64,000 nt of DNA from NCBI GenBank assembly GCA_959347315.1, contig OY365810.1, positions 31,891,476 to 31,955,475 of the forward strand, read 5' to 3'. This DNA comes from Bimastos eiseni (Eukaryota > Annelida > Clitellata > Crassiclitellata > Lumbricidae). Below, in pieces: positions 48,001 to 55,928 of the stretch; the stretch's first letter is position 1; each line of letters opens with the position of its first letter. The position numbers and the translations under genes are program-made. The notes under the pieces were generated by a model. That model was not told where the DNA came from. It worked only from the letters and a program-made list of their open reading frames with translations, and searched no databases.

Positions 48001-51000
48001 TGTGATCATAATCTAGACGTATTTCTGCAACGCCTACGAAAGTGAATTGGCATGTGAACCAGCTGATGGAGAGATGCTTAACCAAGGCAAACTATTATAA
48101 CTGTTATTTTTAATGTAATTATTCATATTATCATTTATATTATAATAGTTAAAATCATAGTTCAGGTTGTTATTTTCGTTTACTATATCCCGTAGATTAG
48201 GTTGCTAAATTAAGAAACGCCAAAAACAAATGAAACCCAGCTTCCATTTAGGTATACATGTATTTCTTTTCATCAATCCAGCTTCCATGTAGGTATACAT
48301 GTATTTCTTTTCATCAATCCAGCTTCCATGTAGGTATATTTCTTTTCATCAATCCAGCTTCCATTTAGGTATACATATTTCTTTTCATCAATCGAGTTTT
48401 TGCATACACGACTTGTTTACATCCGTTATAGGCCTATAAACATTCTCGCATTAAAACGGTTTCTACTTAAGCATGATATTTTCATCAGTCCAATTTAAAT
48501 TTAAACATAATTCTTTTCATCAATCCAGCTACCATTTAAGCTACAGTTGCTAATAAAGGGTTTCCTATTCTCTAAAGTGACCAACTGACCATCATTTGTA
48601 TATAAATAATTTAACAACCTCATTTAAATGGAAATAATTTAACAACCTAAGCTCTGTTTTACCTTATAATAAATGTCATTATTATTGATGTTATTATTAT
48701 TTACAGGGTACCTCGTTTGCAACCGTCTTCTTCAGCAGCTGGATCCCTGCCATCTCCACTACCCTCTCTTCCTCCGCATCAGCTGAACTTTCCCGATACT
48801 CTACGACGATGGTTCCAAGGGATCGTGTAAGCATGTGGATATAAATCTGTTTAAAGCTCTCGATGACAAACATAACACAGAATTTCCCTGCAATCATTAT
48901 CTTGAGAACATTTTGAAATTTTCTTTATTGTTGTCATAATCTCGAAATTTCTACAACTCTTACAAAATCAATTGGTGTGTGAGCCAACTTATTCCGAGAT
49001 GCTTAACCAGGACAAAATTGCTAGACAATTGATCAAGATCCAAAGTCAAGCAGGCAGATAGTTGGATGGATAAGGTGGATAGTGTTTTAAGTTGAAACAG
49101 TGAGGGTGATAGGGTAAAAGATGAGAAATCAGAGTTTGTGAAACTGCAGTGTTTTTAGTGAGATAGCCAGAGTTGAGGTTTTGGTTAGTTCAGTGAATGA
49201 GTCAGATATTTGCTTTAATACTCGGCTTGTTCCAATAAGGCTATTGAGCGATTAGCGAATATGAATGATGAGGTGACGGAATGGAGGAGTGTTAGAGTGG
49301 AAGAAGGATGGGTTGAGTGAAGTGGTCGGACTGTGAACAACTGACAAAGATATGAGCGCTGGCCACTGGGAGTATTGAAGTGTTGTAGGATAGTGATATG
49401 ACTTTATATTCTTTTGGTTAAGATATTTTGAGCGAAAATGCTTGTATTTATTTGGGTTTTTTTTTTGGTGGCAAGGCAGGTGTATGACGTGCATGTAGAA
49501 ATTACTTTCACCCTGCCACACTCACTTCTTTATGCCATAAAGATAGGGTGGGGTGGCTCTACTGGTATAGACTTCGTACAATTTCTTGTTTCCTGTTGAT
49601 GATCCCATGTTTCTGTATTTTGCACTCGATACACAGTTTAAGAATTTATGTAAAATTAGGTCTATTTAATTATTAATTAATCAATTTATTTATTACCGAA
49701 ATTTGATACTGCCCTTCTTCCAATAGTTTTTGCTCAAAAGTGCACACGTCTCGATGGCGCAATGGCTGTTGCACTGCAGAGCAATTGTGCACGACGGACT
49801 TGTTCAAGGTCTGTATACAGTGATGCCTCGGACGAGGGTTGAATCTGTTCGTTCAGCGCACGCTGAATGTTACGCGCTGACCGCTCTAACTGATTGGCCA
49901 ATGTTGAATTGTAAAGCATTTATCTAGTAGGAATTGTCCTTCTATCTCCTGAGTCTCCTCCAAACGTTTTTCTATTATCAGGAATCTCAAACTGGGAGCA
50001 CTACTGAAAGACCACTGCTGTAATTGGCATTATATAAATTAATGTACTTATATAGAATACAATACTCTGCTATAGTTTCTTTGTTGTTGCCTTCTGTAAT
50101 CTATAGTGGTGTTGTTATTTATTATTATTGTGTCTGAAAAGCTTCCCCAAAATGCGCCGGCAGTAGAACTTTGCTGAGGACATGACCCCAGTATATTGTT
50201 GTTATTGACATTGTTATTGTCGATCGTTGTTATCATTGTAATCATTCATAATGTTATAATTGTTAATTTTATTGCAATTATTCATATTATTATTTATAAT
50301 ATTATTGTTATTATTATAAATGTCATTATTATTTATATTATTATTATTTGCGGTGTGCCGGTCTTGCATCTGGAATCTCCTGCAGCTGGATCCCTGCCAT
50401 CCCATCCACCCTCTTTCCAGAGCCTTCTCGCTGCTCCAAGGCGACGATACCCTGGGCTCGGGTAATAATGGTAAGAATGAGCATACGAAACTGTTTAAAA
50501 CTGCGCGTAACAAGCATATAACAGAAAGCTACAATCATATCTTCAGAACGTTTTTGAAATCTTTGCAATTGTGATCATTAACTCAAAATGTCTATAGCAC
50601 CTACAAAAGTGACTCCGGGTATATTGTTATTGTTATTGTCATCCTCATTATTATCATTATTATCATTATTAATATTATAATTCTTATTATTGTTGTAGTT
50701 ATTCATATTATTTTTATTTATTTTTTATTATTATTTTAATTATTATTATGAATGTCATTATTATTGATATTATTATTATTGCAGTGCACCTGTTTCGCAG
50801 CTGGCCTCTCAAACTGCTGGATCTCTGCCATCCCAACCACCCTCACACCTGCCACCTCCTTATCTGCTCAACTTGCCAAAGAAGACACAAAGACTATTCC
50901 AAATGCTTGGGTAAGCACGTGAACATGATGCTATCTAAAATTGTCTATGGGAAGCATAATAAAGAAACCTGAAATCATATCGTCAGAACGTTTTTGAGAT

Positions 51001-53615
51001 CTTCGCAATTGTGATCACTAACTGGAAATTTCTATAGTGCCTGCAAAACGAGACCTCTGGTATATTTCTTTTGTCATAGTCATTGTCATCATCATTGTTA
51101 TTATCAATGTTATCATTATTATCGTTATTAATATTATAATTTTTATTATCTTTTTTATTATTCATGATATTTTTTATATTATTATTATTAATGTCATTAT
51201 TATTGATATCCTTATTATTATTATTATTACTGGCATTGTTATCTCAGTTATTATTATTGTATTTATTATTATGCAGGCGTGCATGGCTCCAGCAAACGAC
51301 CAAAGCCTGCGTTCCTTCTTCCTCAATGAAAGTCCTCAGTCTGTGTTGAATTTCTACCTTACTGGTAAGTTGGTAATCAACCGAATGACTATATGGGTGA
51401 TGATGATGACAATAATTGATGATCGACGATGATGGGTCTGGTGGTATTCAGAGATGGATAACTAATCGATTTTAATCAATGACATGGTAGGTTGTATGGG
51501 TCTTATCATCAAAACTGGTTTGTATGGCATTTTCTGTGCAGGGTTCATTTTTATATTTGGTGAGGTATATTTTCTGAGAAGATCTTCTGCCATTGCGTCT
51601 TACTAGGTTTGTAATCATACTCTTGCTTGGTTTCTTGTCTTTTTGTCAGTTTCTGTGTTTCTGAACTTTTCATTAGGCTGGAATGAATTGAGACAATTGA
51701 GTAATCATCCAATAACATGGCACCCTGCATTAAGAATTTATTCAAGATGCTGCAGTACATAGAAGCCTTGGCCTGTCTTTTCATGATTACATTGAGTGTT
51801 TTTGTGAGGTGCTTAATGATAATATATGAAGATATACGCACATAAGTTTGTACAATATATGTACATAAAAGACTACGGGTTGTCTAGGTAGTCACCATTT
51901 TATGCTATCTTACTGAGTAGTACCTCATATGTGGGCTAATGAAACACTCACTTTCTGCTTCTTAGAGACAGAGGATCTGTACCGGTACTTATTGTCATAC
52001 CTGGTTTCCTGTAGGTTATATCCAGCATCATCTGGTTGGGGAGCGGGTGGAGTTCAAGCAGATGCCATCTCTTAAACCATCCAAGAAGGCATTCGAGTCC
52101 ATGTTCAAGTTTGATGCTTCAATTGAAAGGTAACAACATTATTCTGGTAGCTAATCCGATATTGGCTGTGTATGGATACGTTTAGCACTGTCCTGACTAA
52201 GGTCTATAGAGGTTAGTTAGTGTTTTACCTAATGAATAAAATTTGTTAGTTATTGGCTCTTTATATGATGGACCTTAGGTTTTCTGTGATGTAATGGATA
52301 GACATAATTTACGCAGTGCATTTTCCAGGAGGTTTCTGTAGATTGTGAAGAATGTGTTGGGTTGTTATAAGATGTTGTTGGCCTATTTTAAACTTTGTTG
52401 ATTGACACTTTTACACTGTACAGGGACCACTTTTCTTGTTCTTCATCAACACTGCCAGATAAATCCAAAGCATGCTGTTTAACCAATTTTCAATGGCTTT
52501 CCAATTTTGCGATGCTGTTCTCAGGTGTGGTCAGAACGTTCAGCAGTGTTTCAACTGCAGGAAAAGAAATTTAAATGTTGTGCTGAGCACATCTTGTTTC
52601 ATTGTGCACAGTTGCTGATTTTAGATCAAGGGAATATTGTATTTATCATGTGAATTATCCTAAAAACTGTTCGGACTACCTATCATGGTGTACATGTGTC
52701 TACAGATAGATACTTATGTTTATGATGTGAATATTATGTATGAAATTAAACATTTCAGTAATGTCATCAGTCAAATAGATATGATGGCTCATTACAATCC
52801 TTACAAGAAGATAATTAATAAAATAAATGAGTATCGTATAATGTGAATATATTCACAGATAGCCATTATCAAGATGAAAAACATAAGAAAGAATGAGATC
52901 CAGCCATTTTTTAATTTTATTTTATTTTATGACCCTGAAATAACTCTGAATTTAGTGTCAATATTTCTCCTAGATGTAGCTTTAGTTGTTGAGACAAATG
53001 AAAAAAGTTAGTCTCAATCGGACTCTTCGATCATTTTTTGTGATAAAGAGAAGAAGTTGATGATTAAATCCGTTTGATTTAAGTATTTCTAATAATTAAT
53101 TTGTAAAAAACAATTTTATTGCTTCAATTCGTTTGATGCAGCAATATTACTTTCATATAGGGTTGCTGTTCCCTCTGGTGCCTGGTTCGATCCATCCATT
53201 GGTCCATTTGTGCCCGATCCATCTGGAAGCATGCATCCGGACTTCCGAAACCAGAGATCAGGGTAAAAGCAACTGTTTATAATTTTACTACCAGCAATTG
53301 TATATCACCAAAAGTATCGACTTCTGTCTAGGATGCTTTACTGTTGATAGTCAGCATACAGCAGGAGTTCAATCACAAAGGAAGTTACAGTAGTTGTTTA
53401 AGATATTTATAGCGATGTAATATTATGATCAGTTGATCAATTAAAATTTTTAAATTAAAATAACAGGTTGTTTTTTGAAGGAATATTCCTTTTATTTATT
53501 GTTGCATTTTGTGTTTGTGCCTGTAACGTATTTTGTAATGAGGTGAGGTTTCCTTTGTTTTAGTTGTGACTCTGATCACCTCCCTCCCTCTGGCTATGAC
53601 GACATGTTCATGTGA
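23963..53615 (+). CDS. Unrecognised split gene: Cys-rich / acidic / basic protein, N-terminus not found
   Basis: Thirteen exons chain in consistent phase: 23963-24041, 24141-24224, 24877-24918, 25196-25383, 25906-26017, 26494-26609, then after a 22.1 kb interval 48707-48826, (50354-50461), 50785-50910, 51277-51364, 52015-52129, 53161-53262, 53564-53615. That is about 408 codons without the doubtful 50,354 exon, ending in TGA. In order the protein has a folded-looking segment (IETGRLQKSPFLIRINDVKG), a Cys/His-rich stretch (HYCSHLI...CVMTACSEVHDCC), a basic PPRKRFR, a 60-residue Ser/Asp/Glu run, a second ordered part with KYLKKRKLPKTK, duplicated 36-42 residue segments, and a C-terminal tail with PSGAWFDPSIGPF ending GYDDMFM. 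The basic patches and acidic run suggest a nuclear protein (inference). I do not recognise the family. Upstream exons must exist, because the first exon opens in phase 0 after an acceptor. A poly(A) signal candidate is at 54,064. Confidence 0.7.
24141..24224 (+). CDS. Unrecognised gene, exon b (Cys/His-rich)
   Basis: 84 nt, phase 1 at both ends, acceptor TTTACGGCAG, donor GTAAGA. It encodes VTFENDGTKHYCSHLI and CVMTACSEVH; with the next exon this gives five cysteines in about 25 residues, possibly a metal site. Antisense copy at 45,430-45,513. Confidence 0.75.
24877..24918 (+). CDS. Unrecognised gene, micro-exon c
   Basis: 42 nt, phase 1 at both ends, acceptor CATATTTAG, donor GTAATC. It encodes D-CCRGNTPPRKRFR: the last two cysteines and a basic, nuclear-localisation-like patch. 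Antisense copy at 44,736-44,777. Confidence 0.7.
25196..25383 (+). CDS. Unrecognised gene, exon d (acidic run)
   Basis: 188 nt, phase 1 in and phase 0 out, acceptor ATAAGCAG, donor GTTAGA. It encodes about 62 residues rich in Asp, Glu and Ser, ending QDLIEDIAK, so probably disordered. GC content rises sharply against flanking introns, which supports coding. Antisense copy at 44,271-44,458. Confidence 0.8.
25540..25790 (-). mobile_element. Decayed LINE tail in intron between exons d and e
   Basis: On the minus strand the translation contains 'SSVGSSLWNILPLNI' then 'LSAPLKTQ', the pattern of the last residues of L2/CR1-type LINE polymerases (LWN.LP.....FK..LKT). Frameshifts are present. The mirror copy is at 43,864-44,114. 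Confidence 0.5.
25906..26017 (+). CDS. Unrecognised gene, exon e
   Basis: 112 nt, phase 0 in and phase 1 out, acceptor TCTTTGTAG, donor GTGAGC. It encodes SDLGEYMNEVIKLADIDPKM then LIYGKPG; the composition looks like a folded helical segment. Antisense copy at 43,637-43,748. Confidence 0.75.
26298..26324. repeat. (GTAA)n microsatellite
   Basis: 'aaagtaagtaagtaagtaagta', with the same copy number in the mirrored arm (43,330-43,356). Equal microsatellite length in both arms indicates a very recent duplication. Confidence 0.8.
26494..26609 (+). CDS. Unrecognised gene, exon f (basic)
   Basis: 116 nt, phase 1 in and phase 0 out, acceptor TTGTGTAG, donor GTAAGT. It encodes LTIRVMKYLKKRKLPKTK followed by VKSCTSQKLQETYDN. 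It is the last exon inside the left arm. Antisense copy at 43,045-43,160. Confidence 0.72.
26825..28474. other. Unique spacer between left arm and tandem array
   Basis: AT-rich DNA with no supported exon. The word 'CTGGTCGCCC' occurs three times (27,981; 28,033; 28,076) among 'GTGCCC' and 'GCACTC' words, and a near-palindrome TGCAGGGGCATGTGCCCCTGCA lies at about 28,342-28,363. Both probably belong to old dispersed repeats. Confidence 0.5.
28858..29361 (-). CDS. Intact 167-codon multi-span membrane protein ORF, copy 1
   Basis: Single open frame starting MAESRLNILYKNSW and ending RRSFNGLGAR. Hydrophobic segments are at about residues 14-29, 34-60, 69-83, 89-107 and 108-125, separated by basic loops (RKQP, KSWSR), then a 40-residue polar, basic, presumably cytosolic tail. 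Four membrane passes are most likely. It is not a shape I can assign to a named family. Support for a real gene: a hydrophobic-segment plan with positive loops, a local GC/CpG rise, and promoter-like motifs beside the ATG. Against: no homologue recognised, and an overlapping 172-codon frame (28,805-29,323) is also open, though its composition is less protein-like. It may be an intronless gene or a retrocopy. Confidence 0.5.
   Translation of the reverse strand: MAESRLNILYKNSWPFIIISCTWFTKTCFGTETNIVALIGLIMLAVCWSVYWRFIFSIYLRKQPTLRHIVNIATSIGSLVVAFKSWSRAVMYLEYVLLSYSAFGSAFISRLLLCLGCVSCVICFVRRRPTEAELNPSVNVTKASATSARVSSFQPDLRRSFNGLGAR
29362..29460. promoter_or_regulatory. Promoter-like interval of the membrane-protein ORF (unit 1)
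   Basis: Within 100 bp upstream of the minus-strand ATG are an RFX X-box-like GTTGCCATGGTAAA (29,372-29,385; consensus GTTNCCATGGNAAC, last base off), an ETS-type CGGAAGT (29,392-29,398) and a CRE-like TGACGTAA (29,450-29,457). X-boxes near start sites are typical of cilium genes. The same motifs recur in units 2 (X-box 33,667-33,680) and 3 (37,951-37,964). An open + strand frame begins on the other side (29,442), so the promoter could be bidirectional. Function is inferred from motifs only. Confidence 0.4.
29442..29795 (+). other. Open + strand frame opposite the membrane-protein gene (unit 1)
   Basis: 117 codons open from a TTG; the first ATG gives MPLNGADKVQWLTAAAALSG onward. GC is above background and the composition is plausible (ADKVQWLTAAAALSGIKLRF), but there is no early ATG, no splice evidence and no recognised family. 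Identical frames lie at 33,737-34,090 and 38,021-38,374. It may be the first exon of a divergent transcript or chance. Confidence 0.25.
30339..30456 (+). repeat. C-tract junction element, unit 1
   Basis: 118 bp from GTTATATAAC through C14 to TTATATAATATGTGAACGGCCCC. Its inner half has further inverted TTATATAA words, so it resembles a MITE. The polymorphic C tract is the only length difference between array units 1 and 2. Confidence 0.8.
30843..31124. mobile_element. TTAA-flanked 282 bp segment (insertion in array units)
   Basis: The segment lies between two TTAA words in the unit; the left inverted copy has a single TTAA there (22,023-22,026). This fits a TTAA-targeting insertion (piggyBac-type duplication) or its loss. 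The ends (cctgtgacatc / ggattatgc) do not form a clear inverted repeat, so the element type is open. Also present in unit 2; in unit 3 the truncation cuts its end. Confidence 0.5.
32051..32100. repeat. Paired AT-rich hairpins in unit 1
   Basis: Two 23 bp near-palindromes (gaatcatataaattatatgattc at 32,051-32,073 and its one-base variant at 32,078-32,100), four bases apart. The same pair is in unit 2 at 36,337-36,386. The older left copy lacks them. Confidence 0.8.
33153..33656 (-). CDS. Multi-span membrane protein ORF, copy 2
   Basis: Predicted protein identical to copy 1 at 28,858-29,361, in tandem unit 2, with the same upstream motifs. Confidence 0.5.
   Translation of the reverse strand: MAESRLNILYKNSWPFIIISCTWFTKTCFGTETNIVALIGLIMLAVCWSVYWRFIFSIYLRKQPTLRHIVNIATSIGSLVVAFKSWSRAVMYLEYVLLSYSAFGSAFISRLLLCLGCVSCVICFVRRRPTEAELNPSVNVTKASATSARVSSFQPDLRRSFNGLGAR
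34634..34742 (+). repeat. C-tract junction element, unit 2
   Basis: 109 bp, identical to the unit 1 element except for a C tract of five. Confidence 0.8.
37437..37940 (-). CDS. Multi-span membrane protein ORF, copy 3
   Basis: Predicted protein identical to copies 1 and 2, in truncated unit 3. The truncation at 39,689 is far from this ORF and its promoter side, so this copy is equally intact. Confidence 0.5.
   Translation of the reverse strand: MAESRLNILYKNSWPFIIISCTWFTKTCFGTETNIVALIGLIMLAVCWSVYWRFIFSIYLRKQPTLRHIVNIATSIGSLVVAFKSWSRAVMYLEYVLLSYSAFGSAFISRLLLCLGCVSCVICFVRRRPTEAELNPSVNVTKASATSARVSSFQPDLRRSFNGLGAR
38918..39032 (+). repeat. C-tract junction element, unit 3
   Basis: 115 bp, with a C tract of eleven and otherwise as in units 1 and 2. 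Confidence 0.8.
40096..40284 (-). CDS. Possible 62-codon single-span membrane peptide
   Basis: It starts MAYTFSSRFQ, has a hydrophobic span at about residues 11-33 (LLVASATALAIVSPIIIF) and a polar tail with DVKKYQGATYYPM. It looks like a small integral membrane protein or a signal-anchor exon. No homologue recognised and no promoter evidence, so chance cannot be excluded. Confidence 0.25.
   Translation of the reverse strand: MAYTFSSRFQLLVASATALAIVSPIIIFCILAHWSGNNDRQGSTSQDVKKYQGATYYPMSDK
40309..40438 (+). pseudogene. Coding-like fragment, possibly a relict exon
   Basis: One frame gives AMSFDTTSSHGGTQADAVAP followed by IEKDGKRSTTITIPSHTIQS, then a GTAACA donor-like site. Composition is protein-like, but the frame is broken upstream: a duplicated 'ggaatcttgatgagaatg' block contains stops. 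It could be a degraded exon from a duplicated gene. Confidence 0.25.
40522..40596. repeat. 75 bp near-perfect palindrome
   Basis: 37-nt arms (40,522-40,558 and 40,560-40,596) with one mismatch and a one-base centre. The left arm overlaps a second inverted repeat (cagcagacctt / aaggtctgctg, 40,514-40,546), so two folds compete. Confidence 0.92.
41958..42029. repeat. Fold-back at the 5' end of the retrotransposon fragment
   Basis: 29-nt arms (41,958-41,986 and 42,001-42,029) with one mismatch and a 14 nt loop. The right arm is genuine reverse-transcriptase coding sequence; the left arm is its reverse complement, as expected of a template-switch or twin-priming event. Confidence 0.9.
42001..42829 (+). 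pseudogene. 5'-truncated RTE/BovB-like LINE reverse-transcriptase fragment
   Basis: The C-terminal part of a non-LTR retrotransposon polymerase: LRYADATTLLA (the YADD catalytic box, second Asp replaced by Ala), KAGLYFNLKKTKVM, FLGPLIE, CESEIKRRVAIGKTAM, LYGCETWTMTKN, MWIWRKMQRISWTEKK and LGFFGHVM, followed by a degraded GRPRKRW-type tail. The frame shifts near 42,240 and stops at 42,598. It is inactive. Its 3' end lies within about ten bases of the inner edge of the right inverted-repeat arm (42,830), so retrotransposition and arm formation may be linked. Confidence 0.85.
43045..45691 (-). pseudogene. Antisense copy of exons f to a of the unrecognised gene
   Basis: Six intact exon copies in reverse order on the minus strand: 45613-45691 (a), 45430-45513 (b), 44736-44777 (c), 44271-44458 (d), 43637-43748 (e), 43045-43160 (f). 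All splice sites and frames are preserved, but no upstream or downstream partner exons exist on this strand. In the host pre-mRNA they would be intronic antisense sequence able to pair with the true exons. Confidence 0.8.
46034..46182. repeat. Longer relative of the C-tract junction element (right arm)
   Basis: Mirror copy of 23,472-23,620, starting GGGGCCGGTCACATATTATA. Confidence 0.65.
47022..47147 (+). repeat. Diverged C-tract junction element at the outer edge of the right arm
   Basis: It runs from GTTATATAATGAGACCTTCAACCC through interrupted C runs to TTATATAATATGTGAACAGTCCC. It is clearly related to the unit elements but more diverged and lacks a pure C tract, so it is an independent older insertion. 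The inverted-repeat arm ends at its first base. Confidence 0.75.
47866..47930 (-). mobile_element. tRNA-like SINE head fragment
   Basis: On the minus strand 'TGGTGTGGTGGCTAGC' (A box) and 'GGTTGAGGGTTTCATCCC' (B box) are at tRNA spacing. No complete tRNA fold is present. Confidence 0.5.
48238..48400. repeat. About 48 bp minisatellite, four imperfect copies
   Basis: The unit 'ccagcttccatttaggtata' + 'catgtatttcttttcatcaat' is repeated with deletions of the 'catgta' part. A further relic lies near 48,515-48,540. Confidence 0.85.
48707..48826 (+). CDS. Unrecognised gene, exon g (duplicated exon family, copy 1)
   Basis: 120 nt, acceptor TTATTTACAG, donor GTAAGC. In phase 0 (forced by exons f and j) it encodes a 40-residue Ser/Thr-rich segment with SSWIPAISTTL. 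Another frame is also open (Pro/Ser-rich, AAGSLPSPLPSLPPHQLNF). It is homologous in sequence and length to exons h and i. Confidence 0.6.
49748..49870 (+). mobile_element. tRNA-derived SINE-like sequence
   Basis: 'TCGATGGCGCAATGGCTGTTG' (A-box-like) and 'GACGAGGGTTGAATCTGTTCG' (B-box-like) separated by about 80 bases. Not a functional tRNA. Confidence 0.45.
50354..50461 (+). pseudogene. Exon h (duplicated exon family, copy 2), acceptor lost
   Basis: 108 nt aligned to exons g and i. The position of the acceptor reads TTTGCGG instead of TTTGCAG, so the AG is gone, and the donor is a weak GTAATA. The frame is still open (SCSWIPAIPSTLF in phase 0). It is probably skipped, and being a multiple of three its loss would not disturb the protein. 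Confidence 0.55.
50785..50910 (+). CDS. Unrecognised gene, exon i (duplicated exon family, copy 3)
   Basis: 126 nt, acceptor TTATTGCAG, donor GTAAGC, phase 0 at both ends. It encodes 42 residues with NCWISAIPTTLTPATS and KEDTKTIPNAW. Its alternative frame is also open (TAGSLPSQPPSHLPPPYLL). Confidence 0.62.
51277..51364 (+). CDS. Unrecognised gene, exon j
   Basis: 88 nt, phase 0 in and phase 1 out, acceptor TTATGCAG, donor GTAAGT. It encodes ACMAPANDQSLRSFFLNE then SPQSVLNFYLT. The other frames contain stops, which fixes the frame of the preceding duplicated exons. Confidence 0.72.
52015..52129 (+). CDS. Unrecognised gene, exon k
   Basis: 115 nt, phase 1 in and phase 2 out, acceptor TCCTGTAG, donor GTAACA. 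It encodes GYIQHHLVGERVEFKQMPSL followed by KPSKKAFESMFKFDASIE, which reads like a conserved folded or interaction segment. Confidence 0.75.
53161..53262 (+). CDS. Unrecognised gene, exon l
   Basis: 102 nt, phase 2 at both ends, acceptor TTCATATAG, donor GTAAAA. It encodes VAVPSGAWFDPSIGPFVPDP then SGSMHPDFRNQRSG. Confidence 0.75.
53564..53615 (+). CDS. Unrecognised gene, last coding exon m
   Basis: 52 nt from acceptor TTGTTTTAG to the stop TGA at 53,613-53,615. It encodes CDSDHLPPSGYDDMFM, a short acidic/aromatic C-terminus. An AATAAA at 54,064-54,069 is a plausible poly(A) signal. Confidence 0.7.
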
Positions 53616-54886
53616 GTGAGAAGAGGACTGAGCCTTCTAATGACAATGGAAGTGGAAAATAACTGAAAACTTAATGTCATCCATTTATTGGTTGAATAAG
53701 TATTCACATAAATAATAATTTTTTTGAGTTAAGCAAAACATATTGATGCTGAAGAAAATGATTCATGTGATGTGTAGTTTAGTTTTTTAAACCAGAAATT
53801 AACAATCTTTAGTCTGAACTAATTGGTATGTGAATTGTGTGAAGAAATGAGTCACTAGTGAATTGACATAGTTTTAAGTTTAAAACGTGAGCACTGAGCA
53901 GATCTGAATGTTGCTTATTTATACTGGTAATGAACAAAAATTCTTTGCTCTGAAGTAATATTAATTTTGAATGTCATGGAGTAGTAAATTAAACTGTTTT
54001 CCATATATTGATTCAGGTGCTTCTTATTTAATGTCATTGGGAACATCTATACATTGTTTCATAAATAAATGCAAGATCTATTACTTTTGTTAATTAGTAT
54101 TTGAAAGCTCATGTCTTTAGACTCAAATGTAATTCCCAAATATAATGCAGTTGGAATGAACTTCAACATAGACAAAATTCGTAAACTGGGCTTGGTTTCA
54201 CTTACTTCTTCTTGCCTTTGACACACAGTTATATAATCACCAGAGCTTGGCCCTTAGACTCAGAACATCCACGCCATCTGCCAGCTGTCGACGGAAACTT
54301 CATTGATTGGATCCACACTTGTGCGTGTTCCAATCTCTTGCGACTTTTCAACTTACTGTGCATAGTTTTGCTAACAGTCGTATGTTACTCGATCACTATG
54401 ACATTTAACATCGTTTATGCCATTGCCTCTGAGTAGATATCATGAAGGGGTGCTATGTAAATGCTCTATTACATTACATTGTGTGTAGCTGAATTTTTCA
54501 CTTATTTTAGGTACTGCTACACTAGGTTATTTGTGCAGGCCAAGGTATTTTAGACTTGTTGAAGTATTATATTTATTATCTAATGTCAGTAATTAGGTTT
54601 ACATAATTCGGTAAAGCACCTGTAAATAAAATGCCAAACATATAAATGAGAAGACTGGGCCAGGGATTATGACATGTCAAGAAAATATCCTTATTCGCTG
54701 GATATTAATTAGAAAATAAGTTCGCATTTAGGCCCTACATTGGTTTTGGATGTCAATCAATAGCTTATGCGTTTCAATTCCCAGGTAATGCAAGTTCAAG
54801 ATGGACTTGATTTATGATATTCTTAAACTCTCAATGAAATAATGACAGAAAAAATAGAATCATATTGTGGTATTTTTGCTCACTTT

Positions 54887-55437
54887 GGTCTTCAACTTGA
54901 CTTCCTTTGAATTGAGTGTGCACCCAGATTTTGCTCATTCTGATACTGGCAATGTTTTTTCCCGTGAGCATTAAGGTTGTTGCAGTACTTCTCCAATTAA
55001 ATACCTTTAATCATTTAAGTCCAAATAAATCGTGCGTAGGCTACCCAAGACAAAATATTAATTAATAGGGCTTTATAACGTAGGCTTACAGCTGCAAACC
55101 TAAAAAAGAATAATAATAACAAAACTGTTGCAGTGGCTTGTTTTAATGAAGGAATCATAATGCAAAACCAATCCTCTGATCAGACCAGGTGATCAGTTAT
55201 CTCGTTGACGCTCAAAGGTGACAATCAATTACTGTTGCATCGAAGGATACGCACTCAATCCCAGTCTTCAACTTGACTTCCTTTGAATTTGGTGTGAACC
55301 CAGATTTTGCTCATTCTGACAATTGCAATGTTTTTTCCCGTGAGCATTAAGATTGTTGCAGTAATTCTCCAAATCATGTGTAGGCTACCCAGGACAAAAT
55401 AGTAATTAATAGGGCTTTATAACGTAGGCCTACAGGA
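54887..55437. repeat. Diverged direct duplication (two copies of about 175-210 bp)
   Basis: Both copies contain 'cttcaacttgacttcctttga', 'gattttgctcattctga', 'ttttttcccgtgagcattaa' and 'aatagggctttataacgtaggc', at 54,887-55,095 and 55,263-55,437, with small indels. Confidence 0.85.
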
Positions 55438-55928
55438 AACATTGACCGATCTCTACCCTTTGAAAGTAATTTCTACTGATAACACTCCCAGTAGGCCTAT
55501 TAATGCTGCTAGTATTGTATACTCACTCCTAATCATCATCGTCATCATTCATCATCATTCAACATCACCATCACAACTAATCGTCATCATCTTCTTCGTT
55601 CACTTGCCGCAGAGCTAATCAATGGGCATTAAAAGTTGGTGACATAATTTGTCCATAAACATAGCTTGACAACAGCGCTTTAGAAAGTTCAGTTACGATT
55701 AGGCCTATGCATCACCATGCGAGTAGGTTATAAAATGCGCACAGGCCTAGAACTGACTGCAGATGCGCTGTCGTCTGCTATGGAAGGCTTGACCAATGAC
55801 CATCGGTTCACGCGCATCAGTAAAGTGACCTCTGTTGGGACACATTGATTGTATACCTACAAATATATTATATATATATATATTTGCATATATATATATA
55901 GCGTAGGCCTATACTCGCCGACTGTGCT

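Larger units (their letters stand above)
47148..48706. other. Intron DNA before the duplicated exons
   Basis: AT-rich, with no exon seen. It holds a hAT-MITE fragment (47,733-47,775), a tRNA-like SINE fragment on the minus strand (47,866-47,930), an exon-less relative of the duplicated intron segment (47,955-48,080), and a minisatellite (48,238-48,400). Confidence 0.55.
50040..51276. repeat. ATT-rich repeat DNA around the duplicated exons
   Basis: Long runs of TTATTATTATT and TTGTTATTG in three blocks (50,195-50,350; 50,620-50,760; 51,070-51,275), each just before an exon acceptor. The blocks were probably duplicated together with the exons. Poly-Asn/Ile ORFs here are artefacts. Confidence 0.75.

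Noticed and set aside
50196..50513. Asn- and Ile-rich ORFs near 50.2-51.4 kb
   Set aside because: They arise from (ATT)n intron DNA; the coding signal here belongs to the short exons h, i and j.
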